From Sisyra terminalis (Eukaryota; Arthropoda; Insecta; Neuroptera; Sisyridae), in NCBI GenBank assembly GCA_958496175.1, contig OY292279.1, positions 13,268,001 to 13,332,000 on the forward strand: a stretch of DNA of 64,000 bases. Direction: 5' to 3'. Under the pieces are notes generated by a model, which had not been told where the DNA came from, did no database searches, and saw only the letters and a list, made by a program, of their open reading frames with translations. A program made the position numbers and the translations under genes. This document shows, one piece after another, positions 20,901 through 32,810 of this stretch (its first letter is position 1; each line of letters begins with the position of its first letter).

Positions 20901-23557
20901 TAAAAGTTTGAGATCAAGTCAGCACGGGTTATTGTTATTCGATAGCGATAATGTTTAATATTTTAGTTATTTGGGTCAAATAGAAAAAAAAATAGAGGGT
21001 ATGCACTAGGGTGTATTTTTGGGACTATTTTTTTTTTTGCTCCCATGCCGAAATTTTGTTGGAAATACTTCTAAAAAAATTCCCAGAAAGTATGAGCTCT
21101 TAATATTAATAATAAGTACTCGCTCACACCGTGTGAATATTTTCTATTTAAAATACACGTAAACTTTGATTTTTTTTTTAATTTTTTATAGCTCAGCGGC
21201 ATTTTATGGTATCGTCTCGCTCAAAGTCGGGATTTTTTCACAATTGTATGCTCTACAAAAGTGCCTATTGCGGCAAAATCGTAATTTACACGGGCGAGGT
21301 AGTACGGACCACTAAACAAAGATTTTTCATAGATTTCTCATTTTTCTCTCAGTAACTCATGAATTACAAGACCTACAGAAAAAAATGTAAATGTTAAATT
21401 TATAGGAAATTTAATTTTCTACAAAAAAGTTCCAGAAAACCAAATTACTAAGATCGATATTTCTCGAGATATTGAGCCTAGAATTTCTCTTACTATAAAA
21501 TTTTTACGGATTAATGAGTAAAATTTAAGAAAATATTGATTTTTTTATTAGGCAATAGGCACTTTTGTAGAGCATACAATTGTAAAAAAATACCGACTTT
21601 GAGCGAGGCGATACCATAAAATACCGCTGAGCTATAAAAATTTAAAAAAAAATCAAAGTTTACGTGTATTTTAAATGGAAAATATTCACACACTGTGAAT
21701 GAGTACTTAATATTAATATTAAGAGCTCAAACTTTCAGGGAATTTTTTTTGAAGTATTTCCAACAAAATTTCGGCATGGATGCAAAAAAAAAATAGTTCC
21801 AAAAAAAACACCCTAGTATGCACATCTAAATTCGAATAAAACTTTTTGCCTTTATAGCTTGGGACATCTTAACCAACATTGGTTGTATTGTTACTCCTTC
21901 GGGTCATTCCATCATTAACATATAACCAATCAATCAATTTATTTTCTAAGCTTAATTACTCGATTTAATCACTCGATTAATTTACGAAACTTAATTACTT
22001 GATTAATTCATGGAAGTAACGATTTTTTGTGTAAGATTAGATAAAATATCTTTTTGTATTCCACTATTGTGCAGGTAAATTGTCTCTTTATTTGTTTCAA
22101 TTATATCTTTGCCCTTTTTTATGCTTCTCAAACTTGCAATATTTGTGCTAATATTCAATTGTAATTTTCATCGTTTTTCAATTTACAAAAACAAAATATT
22201 GAATGATTTTTTGAAATTTTAGTTTGATAACTATGATTTTAAATTATAGCTACTTATATAAGGAAAAAAACACTTTTAATAATTGAGTTTACTTTAAAAA
22301 CTTTGTTCTGTAGAATCCATTAAATTCATGAACTTTTTTTTTCATTCTTGAATATATTGTTCATAATTAATATCTATAGTTTGTCTAAAGTATTGCATTT
22401 TTAGATACTCTATTTTAATATCCCTACTATGTTGTATCGGTTTTTTTTCGGTTCTTGTTCAGTAATCAATTTTTATTTTTTTTATTTTTATCATTTTCGT
22501 TTACTAGCAAACCTTTAGGGGTGCATATCCAACAAATAGAAAATCACCGCTATTTAATAGTTATGAATATTTACACTTTTTACAAGCATAAGATTTGGAA
22601 CTAATAAAAGTTAGGCATCTCTTAGATACATGACGGAAAACTCACCCCATTTTTGTAGTGGTGCCATAATAAGCCCTACTCACGTCTTAACAGCAGCTCG
22701 ATGTCTTCAGCAAACTAATCGAACTTTAAATGAAACGGATTTTAAAATAGTTGCGGGAAATACCGATTTATATCCAGCGATTGAATCCTTCGTCACTCGA
22801 CGTGTAAAACAGTACTTCATTAATCCAAATTTTACCAGAGATAGTATCACAAATGACTTAGCTATAGTTGAGGTTGGTATAAGTTGATATAGAATACTCG
22901 AAATAAAATTTCAAGTTGAAAATATTTTTAATTCTAGGTGGAAAGAGAATTTCCGTTTAACATTCCGGAAATTCGAAGAGTATTGATTGCGAATTCGGAT
23001 GATAAGTTAGATGATTGCTATTCATCAGGGTGGGGAATCAAAAATTATGTAAGTTTATGCAGTAGCCATACATTGTTAAAAGCTAAAAAAATCTTTGATA
23101 TTTTCTTCTATTTAATTTAAATGTTTTCCAGAACTCATCAACTTTAAGCCCAATTTTACATTATATGCAAATGATTGTTGTCAATCAAAGTAAATGCGTT
23201 TCAAGCAATTCATCAGCGGCAAAAATGAATTCATCAATTTGTGTACAAAGCACAAATTCAAATTATTTCTTCTGTCAGGTAAAGAAAAACGATTCAAAGA
23301 AAACTACGTTTTAATACGATAAATTTTTTCAGGGTGATTCTGGAGATCCACTGGTCTGTTCTAATCGTTTGGTAGGATTAGCGTCATGGGATAATACCTG
23401 TGGTATAGCAAATGCCTCTTTTTCCATGACCAATGTTACAAGTCATAAATTATGGATCGATTCAATCATATCCACCAGTAGTTCTTCAGCTTCGGCGACT
23501 ACTTCTTACCTAATCAATTTTGCAATTTTAGCGATTTGTTTCTTTTATATATTTTAA
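16800..23557 (+). CDS. Chymotrypsin-fold serine protease homologue, His57 lost, 287 aa
   Basis: Six exons (16800-16833, 16895-16983, 22615-22872, 22938-23048, 23132-23278, 23333-23557) give 287 residues. Exon 1 with the start of exon 2 makes the signal peptide MKILYIGVFFSLCSAQ. The exon 1 donor, GTCAGT, is weak. The usual activation motif IVGG is replaced by ITLEQ without a preceding Arg or Lys. The His57 block reads LTAARC (His to Arg). NDLAIV keeps Asp102. The Ser195 block reads GDSGDP, so Ser is present but the next Gly is Asp. The enzyme should be inactive. The C-terminal 20 residues are hydrophobic and follow a Ser-rich linker, a GPI- or membrane-anchor-like tail. Exons 4 to 6 (111, 147 and 225 nt) match the lengths in the other paralogues. 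Intron 2 (16984-22614) is loaded with repeats. Confidence 0.8.
18046..18073 (+). ncRNA. Hammerhead-ribozyme-like core, mutated copy
   Basis: CTAATGA, a perfect 6-bp stem GTTACG/CGTAAC with a short loop, then GAAAC. The invariant core is CUGANGA...GAAA, so the first segment carries a G-to-A change. Helix III and the cleavage triplet cannot be drawn convincingly. It is probably an inactive retroelement-associated motif. Confidence 0.4.
18246..18274 (+). ncRNA. Hammerhead-ribozyme-like core
   Basis: CTGATGA, a stem II GGTC/GACC closed by a 7-8 base loop, then GAAAC, in the order of a hammerhead core. Penelope-like elements are known to carry minimal hammerheads in their terminal repeats. Helix III would be extremely short here, so activity is uncertain. 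Confidence 0.45.
18340..19290. other. Intron 2 of the second protease homologue, unassigned
   Basis: AT-rich intronic sequence with only spurious short frames. No repeat was recognised. Confidence 0.4.
19305..20170 (-). pseudogene. Remnant of a repeated arthropod ORF family, unclassified
   Basis: The clean frame (19853-19305) has 182 codons and contains VHYLDNHLDKFPENLG, EEQRERFHQDLK and YQGRWDEHMMADYCW. I recognise these blocks from a family that recurs many times in arthropod genomes and behaves like a mobile or amplified gene. Its function is unknown to me. Upstream on the same strand, to about 20170, a Cys-rich N-terminal part survives only in scattered frames (CYICGEYVVKK, LCASC) with stops and shifts. 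It lies antisense in intron 2 of the protease homologue and is not expected to be functional. Confidence 0.5.
20195..20480. repeat. Dispersed repeat, copy 1
   Basis: It starts CTAGCTGATCCCCGCGACTT and is followed by about 270 bp closely matching 26332-26620. Such a start is common among interspersed insect repeats. I cannot assign it to a class. Confidence 0.65.
21006..21816. mobile_element. Fold-back element, about 810 bp, TA-flanked
   Basis: Inverted termini of about 265 bp run from TAGGGTGTATTTTTGG at the left to ...AACACCCTA at the right, with a loop of about 270 bp (21277-21548). Both ends are flanked by TA, consistent with a Tc1/mariner-type target duplication. There is no transposase, so it is a non-autonomous element in intron 2 of the protease homologue. 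Confidence 0.7.
21830..22610. other. Distal part of intron 2 of the second protease homologue
   Basis: Low-complexity AT-rich intron without a recognisable element. It ends at the acceptor before 22615, which is chosen over the AG at 22625 because only the former keeps the frame. Confidence 0.45.
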
Positions 23558-23680
23558 ATTTTAACGCCTTACGTATTTGGATACTCTATACTTCTGTAGT
23601 CCATATTTATAATTTTATTTAAGTAAGTTAAATCAACTTAAAACATCTTTAAAGTTAAAAAACTTTAACAACTTTTCATT

Positions 23681-23686
23681 AATAAA
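23681..23686 (+). terminator. Poly(A) signal of the second protease homologue
   Basis: AATAAA, about 125 bases after the stop codon. A further AATAAA-like signal follows at 23710. Confidence 0.5.
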
Positions 23687-23719
23687 AATAGAAAGAAAAA
23701 TGTTCGTAAATAATAAAAA

Positions 23720-26325
23720 CAACATCAAATATGAATCCAAATAAAGTTCACTTAAAATTCTATGTTTTTATTTATAAGGAAAAGAATTTTATTTTATATT
23801 TATGGCCAGCATTGAATGACTTCTATCCATCATATTTTACTTGGTCCAGAATATTTTCATCCTCTCCAATCGTTGCCTTCGTTCTTTGGATCTTGAGTTT
23901 GTATTTTAGGTCTTCGGAGTAATCTATAGCTGAGTTGTTCCCATGAAGTTTCCAATCTCTTGTCTTTCTAATCAAATAAGATTTTGTGAATCACCACAAA
24001 GCAGTCACGAAACGATCCAAACTATTTGATCACTTAAGAGAATTGCTTGGCAATCGAAATACGTATCTGGAAAAAACGTCACAACTATTTTTGTTTGAAC
24101 TTCTGTTCAAATTTATGTTTATGGTATTTTGTTCCTTGAAAGGAACATTACGTAGGCTAATAGTATTGATTTTAATTTTTGAACCATATGAATATCTCAA
24201 TTGATTAAACAGTACCCTGAAAATCATGTCCAAAACTTGAGATTAGCTCATTTTTATAAATTTATAAATCAAAATATTTTCATAAAAATTGTTTGCAAAT
24301 TTGACTATTCGATTAAACAAAAATAAATTTTCAAAAATCTTTTGAATTTGGAATGAAAATGAAAGAACACGTTTTCAAATATATTTTTATATGTGACCTA
24401 TAAAAGAAAAGCATTCCCTCACATCATTACTAACAGTCGATATATAAAGGCACCTTTTCATTGATGAAAGCTTTCATCGATTTTTGATTGTGGGAGATAA
24501 AATCAATTATTTCACATATTTAAGTCATCAGTAGAGTATCAGTCCAAAAAAAAAATTGAAAAATATTTAAAAATTACATTTTCAGTCGTCATTCCCGCAC
24601 ATTGAAAAGAAATAGAAGTATTAAGTATATCTTGTTGTCAGAGACAGTAAACTTGCATAAAAATGCAGACGAAACAAAAGTTTATATTCGAAGTTTTTTT
24701 AAGTTATACTTCATTTCGTCATTCCCTCACCGTCATTCCCTCATTTCTTCTTGATTACGTTATAATCAAGAAAGAAATTGAGTCTTAGGACATACATTAT
24801 TACTCATTAATTTATCAAAATACATAATTAATCAAATTTGAGACCTTGTAGAAACTGAATCATTGATATTTTCAAGTCACATTGTTTTTGTTTTCCCATT
24901 TTCAAAAATATAGATTGCCCATGATTAATCATAGTTGATTTCCTCGTTATTTTTAGCAGTTAAAATTAATATTAGTTTAATCTCAAATATCTCATCAAGG
25001 ATGATTAAGTGCAAAAGTTGAATTAAAATGTACGTGCCAAATAATTTCAAAAGAATTTCCCCAGCAGATAATTATTAATTAATTCTTTGATAATTTCGAA
25101 CAAAGGATTAGATAAAGCTTTTATCGTTCAAATGCTATTGACGCAATCGATATGGTGATCAATGAATCATCACAATTTTTCAAAATTGATTTATTGAACT
25201 TAAAAATAAAACCTAATCACAAATCATCGTTATTATCATTTGGAATCAGTAACAGTTTTCTTCGAATAATGGCGCAACGATTTAAGATCGTCAATGGTGA
25301 AGTTTGTGAAACTTGGACTAACTTTAAGTCCAGTCGTCATAAAGTAATCAAACTAGTGAAATTAATTTTCTTTGTGAGCTGCATTCAGGATAAATCAATC
25401 AAATGATTAAAATGGCATTATTTGTGCGGTATTATTTCATGTATAAATGTTCTTAAAAATAAATATATAATGTATTCATGTAAAAGGGTAGCGAGATTTT
25501 AATTCACCACGGATTTTGATCTAACAAATATTCTCTACCTACCTTAAATATTTTGATTTAAGAATAATAGTGCACAAAATATCGAATATTAATTTACCAA
25601 CAAAGAAATAAAATAAATGGTAAATATATCCAGTACAATAAAAGTATTTAAGCTTACTTATGCTTTAATTTCTTATACAGAAAAAAACGACCCTCTAGGT
25701 ATAAAAAGACTAAAAAAGGATCTGAATTAATACATTTGGAAGCCCGGACACCATTGATTCACCACATTTAAGCGAAACAAAAAATGTAATATAAAAGAAT
25801 AAAAATGATTAAAAAGTTTTTCCTCTTTTTTCTTATAGCTATGTGTAATCACTAGAAATCAAACCTTTTTCCTGATCAAAAAAAAAAAAATGGAGAGATT
25901 ATTATTTTTTTGAAGTTATACTTCCTTAACGGCGTTATAGAAAAAATACACCTGCAATAATCGGACTGATTTTTCAACAATTGTAGTTATAATACCAACC
26001 AAATACTTTGAAACCTTTTTTTTATTTGTTATTTACCGTCGCTTTATAACTACTAAGATCCTTTAGCGACTCTAGGGTTAGTTAAATCCTTTATCGAGAA
26101 ATCAAGTAGGGTTTTTATATTATATTTCGTTAATTTTTTTCCCTGCAAACATTTACTTTGAGCAAATTTGCAATTAAAAATAATTGTTACATGTTTCATG
26201 CATAAGATTTATGAATAGTTTGAAAAAAGTACATCCGTAACTACACTAATAAAATGTAAAAAAATATTTTGTCAATGTAAAATAATATATTTTGATTTAA
26301 TTATTACAAAATCTTTTATTATTTA
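23720..26325. other. Gene-poor intergenic DNA
   Basis: Only short frames without family resemblance occur here. The largest, at 25152-25406, has no domain, splice context or conservation that I can point to. CATTCCCTCA-type words recur several times near 24410-24750. No gene is called. Confidence 0.5.
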
Positions 26326-26329
26326 CTAG

Positions 26330-26650
26330 CTGATCCCCGCAACTTCGTCTGCGTTACGTAGGTGTAGACTATATTTTCTTTTCAGATTTGCTATTTGTAG
26401 TGGCATATGAAAATTTTTGTTTTTCTTATTTCTTCTACAAAAAACATAATCATACTTAAAAAACTATTTTGTGAACTTTAAAAAGATATATTTACTAAAC
26501 TGTTGCTTAGAATAAAACAGTTGTATGTAATGATCAATTAATTTTCAAAATATATTTATAAATATCTAAAAAGAGTATGATCTATTGCGTATACCTACGA
26601 TAGATATAACAAGCATGACCCAAATAATCTGTTTATCATTCAGCATCTAT
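26330..26650. repeat. Dispersed repeat, copy 2
   Basis: CTAGCTGATCCCCGCAACTT and the following 280 bp match the copy at 20195. It probably forms the start of a longer interspersed element that continues through the repeats below. Confidence 0.65.
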
Positions 26651-26689
26651 ACATAAATAAACAATATCGTCACGTTCAACAAAGTTGGT

Positions 26690-27063
26690 CTTAATTATGA
26701 CTTACAACAGTAACAAGTTATCAAAATACTCGCATCAAAATAACAGAAGTTAGGGGTCTAGATTTTTGAATATTAGTAGGAATCCCATCTCACTGTTTCG
26801 GTTCCCGAATGAACCTATTTCCCAAAACTTTTACCCTCCTGCGATGTAAAACACTACCGTAAAATTGAAATTTGTATTATTGCACGAAATCCACTACCTC
26901 TATAATCAAATATAACCATTGTGTATCTATACATTTATTATTAAAATATCTGAACTTCAACTATATACTTAAACCATATTGGATAGTCTCGAGTTCATCA
27001 TACACGATTTGATGTATGCCTTTAGCACTAGAAGAGCATTTTAAATTTCTTTTATCATTATGA
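26690..27063. repeat. About 340-bp direct repeat, copy 1
   Basis: This segment (AAGTTATCAAAATACTCGC through AAATTTCTTTTATCATTATGAC) recurs at 27918-28225 with scattered substitutions and small indels. It is probably an internal part of the same interspersed family. Confidence 0.7.
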
Positions 27064-27889
27064 CTTACGACTTCATTAAGCATACCTTAAGTTTTTGTTT
27101 TTAATAATAAACCAACTTTGGTTTGTAATAAAGGGTAATTACGTTTCGTTTATAACGATACTTTACTTATGAAATTTGAAATTTCGGTTGTTTATTAGAC
27201 GTTACGTCGTACAAACTTTACCACTAATTTTCACTCTTTTAGGAGAGGAATTATCAAAAATCCATTTTATTATATATCTGCATTGTATTAGGAAAACATT
27301 TTTCAAATTTTATCGACACAGATATGCACTTATATTTGAAAATACAATGTAAAACAAAAAAAATAGGATCTTCTTTATTTTAATTATCATGACTAAAAAG
27401 CTATTACATTTTGCACATTTGGACATTGTAAATACAAAATTGTTGGACATAGGTGAAAAGCTTGGAAGTAAATTCGAATATTATATTTATATTCAATAAC
27501 AATAATTAGTTTTCAAATTGTTCTAAATACCGAAGAAAAGTTAGCATGTAAGTTTTTATATTTTTATTGATAATGAAATGTATGACAAAAAATTGCTTCC
27601 ATAATGCTTTTCAGCAGAATATATAATTACTCCAGGTCTAATTACTACAGTCATTGGTATATAAAAATTAGATTTAAAAAAGTTTGATTGTTGAAAATCA
27701 AACAAAAATCAATTTTTTCGACTAAAAAAAGTCGATGTGACTAAGTTTGTATGAGAACATGTAGAGCTAATCAACAATCGAAATTTTAAATTTAATAAGT
27801 GTTTTTAATAAATAAATAATTAATTATAATAAGTGTCTGTTTTTGTTATATCATTTTAATAACAGCATTTTAATTAATGTTATTTCACT

Positions 27890-28225
27890 TAATTAGTATG
27901 AAAGTTATCAAAAGTCGAAAGTTATCAAAATACTCGCGTCAAATAACCTCATCTCACGGTTTCGATTCCCGAATGAACCTTCTCCTAAAACTATTATACT
28001 ATTGCACTGTACAACACAACCGCGAAATTGAAATTTGTACAATTGCACGAAACCTAGTTCTTCCATAATCATGTATAACCGTTATGTATGTATAAACTTA
28101 TTATTAAAATATCTGAATTTCAACTATATAATTAAACCATATTGGATAGTCAAGAGTTCACCATACACGATTTGGCGTATGCCTATTGCTCTGGAAGAGG
28201 ATTTTAAATTTCTTTTATCATAATG
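27890..28225. repeat. About 340-bp direct repeat, copy 2
   Basis: Second copy of the segment at 26690-27063, in the same orientation, about 1.2 kb downstream. Confidence 0.7.
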
Positions 28226-28423
28226 ACGATATGATTATTTATTATTTATCATTATGATGATTTCTGGCTGGAATTGCGAATTTTTTTCGTGATCCCTTTC
28301 ACGCACTTGCAAATAGAAGACATTGTGCCCCCCCAAATCCTGAATCCACCCTTATCTGTTAGGGTAGGAATTTTCAAAAAAAAAATCTTATCACATGCCT
28401 ACTTCCTATCAGGAATACACCGA

Positions 28424-28567
28424 ATATTAAAATTTCATCGGTCAGAGGGAGTAAATAAATACACAATTTTATATATGCACGGTTTTAAAAACGTATTTAC
28501 TTTAAGCTTTATTACTATTACTATTATTTTTATTATTACATTTTTTCGTTAATATTTCCTTACTGAG
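28424..28567. repeat. Dispersed repeat segment, copy 1
   Basis: From CCGAATATTAAAATTTCATC through TTAATATTTCCTTACT it is repeated at about 29151-29297 in the same orientation, with an expanded TTA-rich tract in between. Confidence 0.65.
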
Positions 28568-29150
28568 CAACCCTATAGATCTAGTTACAACAATTTTGTA
28601 AAAAATAAAGTTTACTGTCAGATTATTATCTATAAAAACATTTATATTTCAAAAAGGCAATTTTTTGTACTTTAAATTAAATTACTGTGCTTTTTGTTAG
28701 TTCAACTAAATGATTAATACAGATCATTTTTTAAGTTTTAAATACCTTTCCAATGATATATAACTCGCCTATCTAAATTTTTTTTTTGTCCCTCAGTTTT
28801 TACGTAGGGGGTACATCCGCTTATTATTTTTAAGGAATGATAAGTAGCTTAACGTATATGGGTAATCATGTTGTGTCTTAGTATAAAGCTTCATTAAATT
28901 CGATTGTTCCGTTCTTTAGTTAAATCACTAGCCCACGCGATGTAAGGAAGTTTTTTAGTAATTTTTTCACACATTATTGGAGTTTTAGTATGGATTCCTA
29001 ATTTTTTTGAAAATTTAATACAACCTATGTTCACCGGAAATAGTGTAGCTTCCCAACAGTGAAAGAATTTTTCAAATCAGTCAAGTAATTTCGGAGCCTA
29101 TTCAAAGCAAACAAACAATAAAATCTTTCCTCCTTATAATAATAGATAAA

Positions 29151-29490
29151 CCGAATATTAAAATTTCATCAGTCTGAGCGGGAACATAAATACACGACTT
29201 TATATATGCACGGTTTTAAAAACGTATTAACTTGAAGCTTTATTATTATTATTGTTACTACTATTACTTTATTTAGTTAATATTTCCTTACTAAGCAAAC
29301 CTAAAATGAACCCACGTCTCTTTAATTATGAGCACCAGAATGTCAAATACGGAAACCAATGCTCTAGTAACTCTTGAAACAAATATTTACCCTAAAATTG
29401 GGTTCAAAATGTACAGACACACGAAATGTACAGACACACGAAATGTACAGACACACGTAGGAATTTTATAAATTAGTATAGATTTTAGGA
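29151..29490. repeat. Dispersed repeat segment, copy 2, with 17-bp tandem repeat
   Basis: Copy of 28424-28567. It is followed by a tail (CTCTTGAAACAAATATTTAC...) that is shared with 36370-36450 and 51025-51105. In this copy the tail contains a 17-bp unit, GTACAGACACACGAAAT, about three times (29410-29458). Confidence 0.65.
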
Positions 29491-29685
29491 TTGATTAATA
29501 CCATATTGGATTCTTGAACTATTTTTGCGTTTAAGATTTACGGAATGCTGCTCCGCTTTAGAGAAAACAGAGGATGGGTATCTTAAGATTACAGTAAGAC
29601 TATTTATTAATGAAACTACATTTTTTAATAAACTGGTATATTTTTGAGAGCCGATTTAGACTTAAAGATAGAATGTAGTTATTAA

Positions 29686-29691
29686 TTTATT
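29686..29691 (-). terminator. Probable poly(A) signal of the intact protease gene
   Basis: AATAAA on the minus strand, 45 bases beyond the stop codon at 29737. Confidence 0.4.
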
Positions 29692-29736
29692 ATAGTTATT
29701 AATGTAATTACTAACAATATTTTTAAAAACAATTGT

Positions 29737-32702
29737 TCAATAAAACTCGAATAAATGGAAAGTTAAACAATAAACAAAACAAAAATAAGTAAGCAATACA
29801 TTAATGTCATAGAGTTTTGAGCTCGATTTTGATTTTGAGCCCTCTCGTAACTGGTAAGTTGGTACAGAGATATTTTTTAACCAGCTACTAAAAGCTGCGA
29901 CCGACATATAAACTCCAGGATAAAGTTCACCTGTCATATTAGCATGCCACGAAACTACACCTGCTAGCTTCTTGTTACACACAAGAGGTCCTCCAGAATC
30001 ACCCTAAAGAAAGTTAAAAAATTAGAATTTAAAACCCAATCTAAATCGAATAAAGTTTAACCACTGCAAAATCTCCTAGTTTATCGGGACGTTGAGCACA
30101 TAACATCTTATCGGGTAGATAAGTTAAATATCGGTGGATTTTAGCACAGTAGTCATGGTTTAGAATTGTTACGTTTGTGTATAATAGATACATTGTCCTC
30201 TCCATAGTTTCCTAAAATTTGTTTTGTTGGCCGTTAACTATATATTGTTCCAATTTAATATTCATTTTACCCGGTTCGTGTATCCCCATCCGCTTACAAT
30301 GCAATTTTCGCCTTCCTTTGGTGGAATGGTAGCCACTTCTATTGGCTTTACATTTTCATATTCTTCAATAGGCTTCTGTAGCTAAAATTATGATAAATAC
30401 AGATCTATGTACCAAAGAATTATTATTCTTTGTAACATAGGTCTAATAATTTTAACAGTACCTACTTAAAAATAAAATTCTACTGTCAAATGATTTAACT
30501 TTTAAAATGTTATAAACAAAATTGTGAAAATTGTAACATCATTAGAATATTAATTATTAATTCTATGTATTTAGAGATCACTATTCATCTGTCATTTTTA
30601 GATTATTTTTCACGGAAAAAAGTAACTATTAGCATATAGTTCTATGGATATTATTCTATACTATATGCACTACAAAAGGATCCGATGAACTTCGTACCAC
30701 CAAAATTGATTTGCGAACTTTAATTGATATTGGTATTATTGCCAAATTGTTAACTATGAACATGGATATAACAAATTATTCAATAACAAATTAAGTATGT
30801 TATTAACATTTAGATTCATACTTATAAGAACATTATATGAATACAAATATTCATAAAATTTCACTTGTACTGAAAATCGAAATATGTCTTAAAACCTCTA
30901 TTCAGCTATATCTAAATTTTCAAGTTCTTTTTTCCTTTTTAAATCTAAGTATAAATAGTTTTTGGAAAAACTTTGAAACTTTCCAGTTCACCAGTAGTTT
31001 TTGAATGAAAAACCGCTTAACGATCTATTTCAGCGGCGGGCAAAGGTAATGCGGATATAATTGTTAATGAGTTTTTTTTATTTATACTCGATTGACCTCG
31101 AAAAATGGGTCACATTAAAAATAAATACATAATTAAGGGGTTACATGGGTTTAATCGGGGGGAAAATGGCCTATTTTCAAAAAAAAACTTCCCCTCACAA
31201 AAAATAAAATATGTTGTTTAATATTTTTACTGTCTTAATCATAGTCATTTGGCGAAGACTTTCTGAAATTTTGGAAAAATATATTAGAAACTCTGCCTTT
31301 GTGACGTCATTTCCCTTCGGTGACCCTTCGGAAAAAAGGTATGTTCGCGTTGACGGCAAAAGTTCATGGCAGGATCATCCGTGAAAAAAAGTAAAAAAGA
31401 TGGAAAAAAACGTAAATTAGTTAAGACCTTAAACTATAACATAGACGAAGGAAAAATAAGTAAAACATACATTTTTTGTAATCATTTTTACAAAAAAATT
31501 CATGTGATAATTGCTCTTTATTTTTTTTAACTAGTTGTAATTGAAAAAAAAATCCTTCGTTCAAGTTCTTATGAATTGTATCTCAAAGACTTGTATATCA
31601 TTTCATCAAAATCGGTTGAGTAGTTCAACGGAAATTATCCCAACCATCCTTATCAAACACATAATATGTCTATTACTCTTCTCAACAATAGTAAAAAAAA
31701 ATATATTTTTTCTAGCAGCTGCTTTCTTTGGTAATTATAACCGTCAAGCGTCAATATTAAGTGATACGTTCTGCAATGCGTACATTTCTGCTTTATTTAC
31801 TATCCACGGGTAGATTGCGAATGAAAAAGATACTTTACGATATAAATTTTCCAAAGTCAATCAGTTATTTTAGCACCTCTGGCAATTTTCGAGAAATTTA
31901 ACATACATGATTGTGACATATATTCATTAATCCGTTTTATACGGATTCGTATAAAACGGGCCTCAAAATGGTAAGAATGAGTGTTTAATCAATTTAAAAC
32001 TCTTGATCACTTTAAAAGATACCATAATAAGATTTAATATTTTGCGGATCAAAAATAAATGCAAATCTGACGGCTTAAGGAAAATCTTAAAAAACACTTA
32101 AGATTTGTTGTCCCTCAATCTCCCAAGCAAAATGTAAATGATCGCTTACTGTTAACACAGCAATATCGTTAATTATTTTGTTGGCGGCAAATGAGAACTG
32201 TGGATGAACTGAAACCTTTTCAACCAAAAACTGAGTCATATTTGTAACGTTTTTAAAGGCACTTCCTCCATAAACATATACTTCTTGTGGAGTTGCGATT
32301 ATCTCATTTTTACCCACACAATGAGCAGCTGTGATTACTTTAGCTTTCGTAACCAAAGCTCCCCCACAATCCCAACCCATACCATTTGTTTCTACATGGT
32401 GAACGTAGACCTGAAATAATCATTTCAGTTTGAAATCAATGTAAAATTTCATTTCTAACCATATATGGAAAATCGGAAATAATGGCCAATTCTCCATCCA
32501 CAATACGATAACTTCTCGGCTCATATTTAGCTATTGTAATGTAAGTATTAGGATATAATGCGTGATCACCTATAACTTGGAGAATTTCTGTAAAAATAGG
32601 AATAAAAAACATTTAAAAAATAAATAAATAAATATATGTATATGTAAAGATACCTTTTTGTAAGAACAACACTAAAAGAAATAATGACTTGAACTGTTCC
32701 AT
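29737..32702 (-). CDS. Chymotrypsin-like serine protease with intact triad, 320 aa
   Basis: Six exons (32702-32654, 32587-32460, 32410-32150, 30381-30271, 30211-30065, 30003-29737) join in frame to 320 residues. The signal peptide is MEQFKSLFLLVLFLQ. After a propeptide, activation would follow Arg at RIVDGE. His57 (ITAAHC), Asp102 (NDIAVL) and Ser195 (GDSGGP) are all present, so it should be an active peptidase. Position 189 is Gly (GDFAGDSGG), which does not favour trypsin specificity, so chymotrypsin- or elastase-like cleavage is more likely. The conserved Cys191 is Phe, and the Cys expected near 220 (SWHANMTGELYPG) is also missing, so one disulfide has been lost as a pair. The exon 5 donor, GTGGTT, is weak. 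A Ser/Lys linker and hydrophobic C-terminus suggest a GPI or membrane anchor. Confidence 0.82.
30400..32140 (-). other. Intron 3 of the intact protease gene
   Basis: A 1.77-kb intron. TTAAGGGGTTACATGGG at about 31136 resembles the terminus of the TTAA-flanked transposon at 39.57 kb, so a related element may start there, but no matching right end was found. Its distal part (31.73-31.86 kb) resembles 43.08-43.20 kb, the corresponding region of the fourth protease gene. Confidence 0.4.
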
Positions 32703-32802
32703 TGTTTGGCTTATTGAGTGCATGGGATTTATTGATACAGATGTAATCAGTCCTGCCGATGTTTAGGGATAATTGATTATGTAAGATCATTTCAATAGGA
32801 AG

Positions 32803-32810
32803 TTATAAAA
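32803..32810 (-). promoter_or_regulatory. Possible TATA box of the intact protease gene
   Basis: TTTTATAA on the minus strand, about 100 bases upstream of the start codon at 32702. The match is modest in AT-rich DNA. Confidence 0.35.

Noticed and set aside
22626..22632. Acceptor AG at 22625 for exon 3 of the second protease homologue
   Set aside because: Using it puts the following codons out of frame and hits a stop within eleven codons. The AG ending at 22614 keeps the frame.
25152..25406. 84-codon plus-strand frame in intergenic DNA
   Set aside because: No domain, no similar sequence in the window and no splice or promoter context. Frames of this length are expected by chance here.
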